Source of the DNA: Bacillota bacterium
Lineage (GTDB): Bacteria; Bacillota_A; Clostridia; Clostridiales; Clostridiaceae
Length of the DNA stretch: 12,285 nt
Direction: 5' to 3'
Assembly (NCBI GenBank): GCA_021780795.1
Contig: JAJXYA010000136.1
Span: forward strand, 1 to 12,285
Shown: positions 7,151 to 12,285 of the stretch, in pieces
Layout: each line of letters opens with the position of its first letter
Numbering within the stretch: position 1 is the first letter of the stretch
Made by a program: the position numbers and the translations under genes
Notes under the pieces: model-generated
Told to the model about the DNA's origin: nothing
Seen by the model: the letters and a program-made list of their open reading frames with translations, nothing else
Database searches by the model: none

Positions 7151-8237
7151 ACAAGTTTCCAAATTATTTCAATGCGCAGGCACTGCAAGATTTATTTACA
7201 ACTGGACTTTAGCAAAGGAAGAAGAAAATTATAAGAATGGTGGTAAATTCATATCTGATAATGAATTAAGAAAGGAAATAACCATCTTAAAGAAAACAGG
7301 AGAATTTAAATGGCTTAATGGAGTATCTAACAATGTAGCGAAACAGGCGGTTAAAGATGGTTGTGAAGCTTATAAAAAGTTTTTTAAACATTTAGCGGAT
7401 AAACCAAAATTCAAGAGTCGAAGGAAGTCAAAACCATCTTTTTACCATGATAATATCAAAATCAAATTTACTGAAACTCATGTTCAGCTAGAAAAGTTAG
7501 GAAAAGTGAAGTTATCAGAGTACGGTAGAATACCTATGAATGTTAAATACAATAATCCAAGAATTAGCTTTGATGGTGTATATTGGTACATTTCAATAGG
7601 TGTGGAATTTCAGCAAGAACTAGTAGAACTAACTGGCGAAAGTGTAGGAATTGACGTTGGTATTAAAGATTTAGCCATATGCTCCAATAGAGAAAAACCA
7701 TATAAAAACATTAATAAGACTAAAAAAGTTAAGAAGTTAGAAAAGAAATTGCGTAGATTGCAACGCAAGGTATCTAATAAATACCAATTAAATAAAAGAG
7801 GAGGAAGTTACGTTAAAACGAGCAATATTATAAAAATTGAAAGAAGCATTATAAGGTTACACAAAAATCTTGATAATATTAGAACTGATTACAGGCACAA
7901 AATAACTACAGAGATAGTGAAAACCAAACCTTCTCGTATAGTTATGGAAACATTGAATGTAAAAGGTATGATGAAAAATAGACATCTATCTAAAGGTATA
8001 GCAAAACAAGGATTTTTTGAATTTAAAACTATGATTCAGTATAAAGCTGAAAAGTATGGAATTGAATTTGTAGAAGCAGATAAATGGTATCCATCATCAA
8101 AAACTTGTAGTGAATGTGGTCATGTAAAACCTAAACTATCACTATCGGAAAGAACGTTTATATGTGAAGAATGTGGTGTTGTTATAGATAGAGATAAAAA
8201 TGCTAGTATTAATTTATCAAGATATAAAATAGCATAG
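7110..8237 (+). CDS. tnpB: IS607-associated RNA-guided nuclease TnpB
   Basis: A 375-residue TnpB of normal length, related to the ancestors of Cas12. The N-terminal segment (SMKVRLEPNNKQ..LFQCAGTARFIYNWTLA) is the usual start of the family. The RuvC-like catalytic residues are D182 in GIDVGIK, E280 in VMETLNVKGM, and the D360-R-D362 pair in DRDKNAS. The zinc ribbon is C333-x2-C336 and C352-x2-C355. Characterised TnpBs use an omega RNA from the element's right end to cut DNA next to a target motif, which helps keep the transposon at its donor site. I infer the same role here. Translation likely starts at ATG 7110 behind AAGGAG (7094-7099) inside tnpA; ATG 7122 is an alternative. The stop codon lies inside the first hairpin of the proposed omega RNA. 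Confidence 0.93.
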   Translation: MITSMKVRLEPNNKQVSKLFQCAGTARFIYNWTLAKEEENYKNGGKFISDNELRKEITILKKTGEFKWLNGVSNNVAKQAVKDGCEAYKKFFKHLADKPKFKSRRKSKPSFYHDNIKIKFTETHVQLEKLGKVKLSEYGRIPMNVKYNNPRISFDGVYWYISIGVEFQQELVELTGESVGIDVGIKDLAICSNREKPYKNINKTKKVKKLEKKLRRLQRKVSNKYQLNKRGGSYVKTSNIIKIERSIIRLHKNLDNIRTDYRHKITTEIVKTKPSRIVMETLNVKGMMKNRHLSKGIAKQGFFEFKTMIQYKAEKYGIEFVEADKWYPSSKTCSECGHVKPKLSLSERTFICEECGVVIDRDKNASINLSRYKIA

Positions 8238-8357
8238 TCACTTTAACGAATTATGCTATTGTGTAGGGTGAGTTACATCCGAATTTAAGCCTTTGGAGTG
8301 TTACATCAAACGAAAGTAGTTATCCTTTGGGATTGCAAAATCGGACACGTTGAATAA
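8228..8357 (+). ncRNA. Probable omega RNA (TnpB guide scaffold) at the tnpB 3' end
   Basis: The non-coding tail of the element is rich in local structure. AATAGCATA (8228-8236, overlapping the tnpB stop) pairs with TATGCTATT (8252-8260). GGGTG (8266-8270) pairs with CATCC (8276-8280). GATT-GCAA-AATC (8331-8342) is a hairpin with a GNRA-type loop. TTACATC occurs twice (8273-8279, 8301-8307), as does CCTTTGG (8290-8296, 8324-8330). Omega RNAs of known TnpBs come from exactly this position and continue past the right end into flanking DNA, which serves as guide. Both RNA ends are estimates, and the true 5' end may lie further inside tnpB. Confidence 0.5.
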
Positions 8358-8376
8358 GGAAGTAAATTTAAATTTA

Positions 8377-8382
8377 TATAAT
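8377..8382 (+). promoter_or_regulatory. Possible -10 box for the kinase-PilZ unit
   Basis: TATAAT (8377-8382) lies just right of the proposed IS end, but the best upstream match, TTGAAT (8350-8355, inside the IS), is 21 bases away. If used, it would be a weak hybrid promoter formed by the insertion. Confidence 0.25.
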
Positions 8383-8424
8383 GTTATTATAGAGTTTTGT
8401 AAAGTTTACGTAACGGAAGGTTAG

Positions 8425-9768
8425 ATGATAAATCAAAATAGTATTACGCTCCTTGTAGGTATAATACTTCTACTGGTAATTGTTATTGTTTTTTTGATGT
8501 TTTACATAAAAAAACTTAAAATGCAAAGGGATGAGTTACAGCAAAGTGAGCAAATTTTAAAAACAATTATCAATGGTTTACCAGATTTAATTGGTTATAA
8601 AGATAGTGAAGGAAAATGGATAGTTGCCAATGAAGCCTTCTTTAAAATATTTAATACCGATGAAACTATGTTAGGTAAGACTAATTTAGAATTGATGTTT
8701 TTTTTACCTGAATTTAAAAAGGAATTAGAAGGCTGTGAAGAAACTGATAAAAAAACTTGGGAAAATAAAAATACTTCCATGTTTGAAGAAAGCTTTCACC
8801 AGCTAGATGGTACATTTAGAACTTTTGATGTAGTAAAGGTTCCTATTTTTTATGATTATGGAAACAGAAAAGGCGTTGCTGTTTTAGGGAGAGAAATAAC
8901 GGAGCGTAAAAAAACGGAGGAACTAAAAAAACAAACGGAGGATAAAGAAAGACAACTGTTAGAATTAAAGCATTATAATGAAATTAGGACAGAATTTTTT
9001 GCAAATTTGTCTCATGAGCTTAGAACTCCATTAAATTTAATTATGTCATCAGTTCAGCTTATTCAGAAGTTAAATGAAAATGAAATTAATTGTTTAAATA
9101 AATTTAACAAGTATATTAACATAATAAGACAAAATAGCTATAGATTGGTTAAAATTGTGAACAATTTAATCGATATAACTAAAATAGAGGCAGGATATTT
9201 AGAACCAAATTTTTATAATGTAAACATAGTTGAAATTGTTGAAAATATAACGCTGTCTATAAATAGTTATGCAGAACAAAAAGAGATATCCTTAATATTT
9301 GATACTAATGTTGAAGAGAAGGTTATGAGCTGTGATCCATATATTATTGAAAGAATAATGTTGAATCTTCTTTCTAATGCTGTTAAATTTACTCAAAATG
9401 GTGGAACTATCGAAGTCTTTTTAGAAGATAATAATGATTTTATTGAAATTATCGTGAAAGATAATGGGATTGGAATACCTATAGAAAAGCAGTCTTTAAT
9501 ATTTGAACGATTTGTTCAAGTTGATAAATCCCTTTCTAGAAATAGAGAAGGTAGTGGTATAGGATTATCTTTAGTTAAGGCTTTTGTAGAAATACACGGT
9601 GGAAAAATTGAAATAGATAATAATTATACTGAAGGAAGTAAATTTATTGTTTGTATTCCTGTAAGAGTGCTAGCTGAAGTTGAAAACGAAAATAATAATT
9701 ACATATGTCAAAATAAAGATAACAGAGTTCAAATTATTAATGTGGAGTTTTCTGATATTTATTCATAA
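8425..9768 (+). CDS. Membrane-anchored PAS sensor histidine kinase, no adjacent response regulator
   Basis: A 447-residue kinase. One transmembrane helix at about 7-28 is followed by basic residues, with almost nothing outside the cell, so sensing is probably cytoplasmic or in the membrane. A PAS domain spans about 44-158 (IINGLPDLIGYKDSEGKWIVANEAFFKIF to GREITERKK). A short charged coiled coil at about 158-185 precedes the HisKA motif FANLSHELRTPLN, with H197 as phosphoacceptor. The HATPase domain has the N-box LNLLSNAVKF (N314, N318), G1 box DNGIGIP (346-352), F-box FERF and G2 box GSGIGL (376-381). All catalytic boxes are intact. The tail VQIINVEFSDIYS recurs in clostridial PAS kinases. 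GGAAGG (8415-8420) lies only four bases before the ATG. The next gene, 17 bases on, encodes a PilZ-like protein rather than a response regulator, so the phosphotransfer partner is elsewhere. Confidence 0.92.
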   Translation: MINQNSITLLVGIILLLVIVIVFLMFYIKKLKMQRDELQQSEQILKTIINGLPDLIGYKDSEGKWIVANEAFFKIFNTDETMLGKTNLELMFFLPEFKKELEGCEETDKKTWENKNTSMFEESFHQLDGTFRTFDVVKVPIFYDYGNRKGVAVLGREITERKKTEELKKQTEDKERQLLELKHYNEIRTEFFANLSHELRTPLNLIMSSVQLIQKLNENEINCLNKFNKYINIIRQNSYRLVKIVNNLIDITKIEAGYLEPNFYNVNIVEIVENITLSINSYAEQKEISLIFDTNVEEKVMSCDPYIIERIMLNLLSNAVKFTQNGGTIEVFLEDNNDFIEIIVKDNGIGIPIEKQSLIFERFVQVDKSLSRNREGSGIGLSLVKAFVEIHGGKIEIDNNYTEGSKFIVCIPVRVLAEVENENNNYICQNKDNRVQIINVEFSDIYS

Positions 9769-9785
9769 GATAGGTGGGGAATAAG

Positions 9786-10457
9786 TTGAATAGTAAATTA
9801 AATATTTCAGATAAAGAAAAATATCCAGAAATAGATATTTTTAAATCTAATTGTAGTGGAAAAGTGGTAAGTATAAAACATCCATTTTATCCATTTCAAT
9901 TAATGAGTGTTATTCAAAGGGTTGAAAATCAAAAGTTATATTTTAAAGTTACAGACAATCTATTAAGTTTAAATGTTTTTTTAGGGGATAGACTAACTTG
10001 CAGTATATGCTATGAAGATTATGACTATGTTTTTAATGGTATTATTGGAAATATAAATTATGAGAAGTCAAAAGAAATAGAATTGTGTATAAGCAATGTA
10101 AATAAGTATAAAAGTTATAGCAAATGTAAACGTTATATAGTAAATTTTCCTGCATGTTTAACAATATACAATTACAATTTCTACTCTACTGTAAAGAAAT
10201 TAAGTAAAAGTAGTTTTAGTATATGTTGTAATGAAAATATAAAAATTGGAGATGAATTATATGCAGAAATACATGTTGATAATGAAATACTGCTTCAATC
10301 AAAGGCTGAAGTAGTAAGATATACAGTAAACGATGATTACAATGATTATGAAGCCAAATTTATAGATATAAATTTTATTAATAAGATAAAGCTTCAAAAT
10401 ATAATGTTGAGACTGGAAGAAAGCGAGAGTAGTTTTGTAGCTAAAGCTTTAAAATAA
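9786..10457 (+). CDS. YcgR-like PilZ protein with degenerate c-di-GMP motifs
   Basis: A protein of about 223 residues with a beta-rich N-terminal half (about 22-105: GKVVSIKHPFYPFQLMSVIQRV..LYFKV) that resembles the YcgR-type N-terminal domain. A C-terminal PilZ-like domain spans about 112-215 (KRYIVNFPACLTI..AEVVRYTV..YEAKFIDI). PilZ proteins normally bind c-di-GMP through RxxxR and [DN]xSxxG. Here the first site reads S112-K-C-K-R116 and the second K138-L-S-K-S-S143, so the first Arg, the Asp/Asn and the Gly are absent. It may not bind c-di-GMP, or may bind it differently. I chose TTG 9786 because AGGTGGGGA (9772-9780) sits five bases upstream. The GTG at 9774 lies inside that Shine-Dalgarno and has none of its own. 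The 17-base gap to the kinase gene implies co-transcription. The PilZ call is by pattern, not by search. Confidence 0.65.
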   Translation: MNSKLNISDKEKYPEIDIFKSNCSGKVVSIKHPFYPFQLMSVIQRVENQKLYFKVTDNLLSLNVFLGDRLTCSICYEDYDYVFNGIIGNINYEKSKEIELCISNVNKYKSYSKCKRYIVNFPACLTIYNYNFYSTVKKLSKSSFSICCNENIKIGDELYAEIHVDNEILLQSKAEVVRYTVNDDYNDYEAKFIDINFINKIKLQNIMLRLEESESSFVAKALK

Positions 10458-10623
10458 GTACTATAAATGAGAAAATTGAAAGAGTTATAAAATAAATATA
10501 TTACTTGAAGTTATTAATGTTGTATAATAGAAATTAAGGAAAACTTTTTTTATAAAAATAACAGTTAAGAAAAGCCAGTTAAAATTTAATTAGCATAACT
10601 TATAAGGGGATGGTTGTGAAATT

Positions 10624-11658
10624 ATGAGTAAAGTATACTTTAAGGCAGTAGATTCTTATAATAAAACAGAAGAAATTAGTGCAGCAGCAGCAGAACTTTT
10701 GAAATATTTAACTGAAGAAGAAAATGTGGAGCTTGAAAAGTTTATACCACTTAAGGTGCATTTCGGCGAAAAAGGAAACAGTACATATATAAATTCAAAA
10801 AATTATGTTGGAATAATTAACTACCTAAGGGGAAAAAATATAGAAAGTTCATTCATTGAAACCAATGTTCTATATAAAGGGGAGAGGACCACAAAGGAAA
10901 AGCACATAAAGTTAGCAAAAGAACATGGTTTTGTAGAGCTTCCAATAATCATCGCTGATGGTGAACATGGTGAGGATTACACTGAAGTTGAAATTAATAA
11001 AAAGAATTTTAATAAATGTAAGGTTGGAAAAGAGATAGCAAATAAAAAACAAATAATAGTTATGAGCCATTTTAAAGGCCATGTTTTAGCAGGCTTTGGT
11101 GGAGCAATAAAGCAGCTTGGAATGGGCTGTGCATCCAGAGGAGGAAAGCTTGCTCAGCATGCAAATTCTATTCCTAAAATCAGCTCACTTAAATGCAAAG
11201 CGTGTAAAGCTTGTGAGGTGAAATGTCCAGAAGGTGCAATTACGGTAATTAATAAAGCTAAAATTGATAAAGACAAGTGTGTAGGATGTGCTTCTTGTAT
11301 GGCAATATGTCCACATGGTGCAATATCAAATAGTTGGCTTGCTTCTATTTCTAAAAGTTTTAATGAGAGGTTGGCAGAATATGCTTTTGCAGCAGCAAAA
11401 GATAAAAACAATATATACATTACTTTTGCTTTTAACATAACAAAAAATTGTGATTGTGAAGGACATAGCATGAAACCCATAGTAAAAGATGTAGGCATTT
11501 TTGCCTCAAAGGATCCAGTAGCAATCGATAAGGCTGCTTTAGATACTATAGATAAAGATAATGGTAAAACAGTATTCAAAAGAGGTAGGTATACCTTGGA
11601 ATATGCGGAAAAAATAGGACTTGGAAGTCAAAATTATGAACTTATAAGGATGGTGTAA
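10624..11658 (+). CDS. DUF362 domain protein with two 4Fe-4S ferredoxin motifs
   Basis: A 344-residue cytoplasmic iron-sulfur protein. The DUF362 part covers most of the chain (LKVHFGEKGNSTYI near the start, HFKGHVLAGFGGAIKQLGMGCASRGGK in the middle, GIFASKDPVAIDKAALD near the end). It is interrupted by a bacterial-ferredoxin insert with C191-x2-C194-x2-C197-x3-C201-P and C219-x2-C222-x2-C225-x3-C229-P, enough for two 4Fe-4S clusters. Such proteins are common in anaerobes and are thought to carry electrons, but no reaction is established for this type that I can name. The ATG at 10624 follows AAGGGGATGG (10604-10613). The 166 bases upstream hold a TATAAT (10523-10528) without a good -35 box and no hairpin I trust. 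The next gene begins three bases after the stop, so the two form an operon. Confidence 0.88.
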   Translation: MSKVYFKAVDSYNKTEEISAAAAELLKYLTEEENVELEKFIPLKVHFGEKGNSTYINSKNYVGIINYLRGKNIESSFIETNVLYKGERTTKEKHIKLAKEHGFVELPIIIADGEHGEDYTEVEINKKNFNKCKVGKEIANKKQIIVMSHFKGHVLAGFGGAIKQLGMGCASRGGKLAQHANSIPKISSLKCKACKACEVKCPEGAITVINKAKIDKDKCVGCASCMAICPHGAISNSWLASISKSFNERLAEYAFAAAKDKNNIYITFAFNITKNCDCEGHSMKPIVKDVGIFASKDPVAIDKAALDTIDKDNGKTVFKRGRYTLEYAEKIGLGSQNYELIRMV

Positions 11659-11661
11659 AAA

Positions 11662-12285
11662 GTGAAAAAAATTAATATTGCAAATGGAGAGGTTATTGCA
11701 TCTGAAATTGCATTAGGCTGTATGAGGATTAATGAACTTACTAAAAATGAAGTTAATACTTTAATTAATACTGCGGTAGAAGAAGGAATAAATTTTTTTG
11801 ATCATGCAGACATATATGGTGGAGGAAAATCAGAAGAGATTTTTGCTGAAGCATTAAATATGTCAAAGGGTTTAAAAGAAAAAATCATAGTTCAAACCAA
11901 ATGTGGAATAAGGCAAGGTTTTTATGATTTTTCAAAAGAACATATTTTAAATTCTGTAGATGCTAGTTTAAAACGTTTAAATATAGATTATATAGATGTT
12001 CTCTTACTTCACAGACCAGATACATTAATGGAGCCTGAAGAGGTATGTGAAGCATTTTCAAAGCTTCATAACAGCGGTAAAGTAAGAAATTTTGGTGTAA
12101 GCAATCAAAATCCAATGCAAATTGAGCTTTTAAATAAATATTTAAATCAAAAAATAATTATAAATCAAATGCAGTTAAGTGTTACCAATACGGGAATGAT
12201 AGATTCAGGTATTAATGCTAATACTAAAAATAGCCAAGCTATAGATAGAGATGGAAGTATTCTTGAGTATTGTAGATTAAAAGAT
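11662..12285 (+). CDS. Aldo/keto reductase, N-terminal part (3' end outside window)
   Basis: A GTG-started frame is open to the window's end for 208 codons. The sequence is that of an NADPH-dependent aldo/keto reductase: GCMR near the N-terminus, catalytic D47 and Y52 in GINFFDHADIYG, K80 in VQTKCG, and H117 in YIDVLLLHRPD. The segment GKVRNFGVSNQNPMQIELL follows, and its INQMQLSV continuation suggests the YdhF-like subgroup. It would reduce an aldehyde or ketone, or run in reverse; the substrate is unknown. AAGGA (11646-11650), inside the end of the DUF362 gene, is the likely ribosome binding site. The three-base gap to the iron-sulfur protein suggests linked redox roles, which is an inference from position only. 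About a third of the protein is missing. Confidence 0.9.
   Translation, partial: MKKINIANGEVIASEIALGCMRINELTKNEVNTLINTAVEEGINFFDHADIYGGGKSEEIFAEALNMSKGLKEKIIVQTKCGIRQGFYDFSKEHILNSVDASLKRLNIDYIDVLLLHRPDTLMEPEEVCEAFSKLHNSGKVRNFGVSNQNPMQIELLNKYLNQKIIINQMQLSVTNTGMIDSGINANTKNSQAIDRDGSILEYCRLKD

Larger units (their letters stand above)
6403..8359 (+). mobile_element. IS607-family insertion sequence, apparently intact (ends approximate)
   Basis: The element has the IS607 gene order: a serine-recombinase tnpA followed by an overlapping tnpB, with non-coding ends of about 100 bases. IS607 elements recombine at a GG core and make no target duplication or long terminal inverted repeats, so the ends cannot be fixed from one copy. 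I place the left core at the GG of 6403-6404 and the right core at the GG of 8358-8359. Alternatives are GG at 6358-6359 on the left and 8343-8344 on the right. Both genes lack stops or frameshifts and retain their catalytic residues, so the element could be active or recently so. It lies between the aminotransferase terminator and the histidine kinase gene. Confidence 0.75.

Noticed and set aside
7110..8237. TnpB as a CRISPR-Cas12 effector
   Set aside because: There is no CRISPR array and no cas1/cas2. Its length, its overlap with tnpA and its position in an IS607 fit transposon TnpB.
9774..9785. GTG 9774 as start of the PilZ gene
   Set aside because: The GTG lies inside the G-rich Shine-Dalgarno that serves TTG 9786, and nothing upstream of it could serve as its own site.
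10458..10623. c-di-GMP riboswitch or terminator after the PilZ gene
   Set aside because: I saw no conserved GEMM-like core and no stable hairpin followed by T residues. The T-run at 10544-10551 lacks a convincing stem.
11154..11579. Long antisense open frame within the DUF362 gene
   Set aside because: It is a shadow of the plus-strand coding sequence. The sense frame carries clear ferredoxin and DUF362 motifs.

Overview
The window is low-GC DNA with strong AGGAGG-type ribosome binding sites, Asn/Lys/Ile-rich proteins and gene families typical of clostridia: YhgE/Pip, a histidine kinase ending in an 'FSDIYS' tail, PilZ, DUF362-ferredoxin, and a clostridial-style IS607. A Clostridium sensu stricto chromosome is the best guess, inferred from style and gene content rather than from a marker gene.

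Layout, left to right. (1) 1-627 is the C-terminal membrane half of a YhgE/Pip-type protein, closed by a perfect 19-bp hairpin. (2) 759-2426 is a full-length glutaminyl-tRNA synthetase frame broken by one in-frame TAG, exactly where the family has the Trp of '[10 protein letters not shown]'. No frameshift is present, so it is a one-base nonsense allele, a sequencing error or a recoding case. (3) 2529-3101, minus strand, is a small lipoprotein with an Asn-Ser linker encoded by a hexanucleotide tandem repeat. It shares a bidirectional terminator with glnS. (4) 3319-4734 is a GH1 6-phospho-beta-glycosidase with both catalytic Glu residues and the Ser-Lys-Tyr phosphate-binding set. (5) 5049-6320 is a class Ic aspartate-type aminotransferase, preceded by an operator-like palindrome next to a plausible promoter.

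(6) About 6403-8359 is an apparently intact IS607-family element. It holds a serine-recombinase TnpA, an overlapping TnpB with complete RuvC and zinc-ribbon motifs, and a structured stretch at the tnpB 3' end that is probably the omega (guide) RNA running into the right end. It sits directly upstream of (7), a two-gene signalling unit: a membrane PAS histidine kinase with no response regulator beside it (8425-9768), and a PilZ/YcgR-like protein whose usual c-di-GMP contact residues are largely missing (about 9786-10457). The insertion may have separated this unit from an extended -10 promoter that now lies left of the element. (8) 10624-11658 encodes a DUF362 protein with two 4Fe-4S motifs, followed three bases later by an aldo/keto reductase that runs off the window (11662-12285). 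The two probably form a redox operon.

Most genes are ordinary chromosomal ones. The items most worth a second look are the amber codon in glnS, the TnpB/omega-RNA element and its junctions, and the kinase-PilZ pair with the degenerate PilZ. I saw no CRISPR array, tRNA, rRNA, prophage or clear undescribed multi-gene system.
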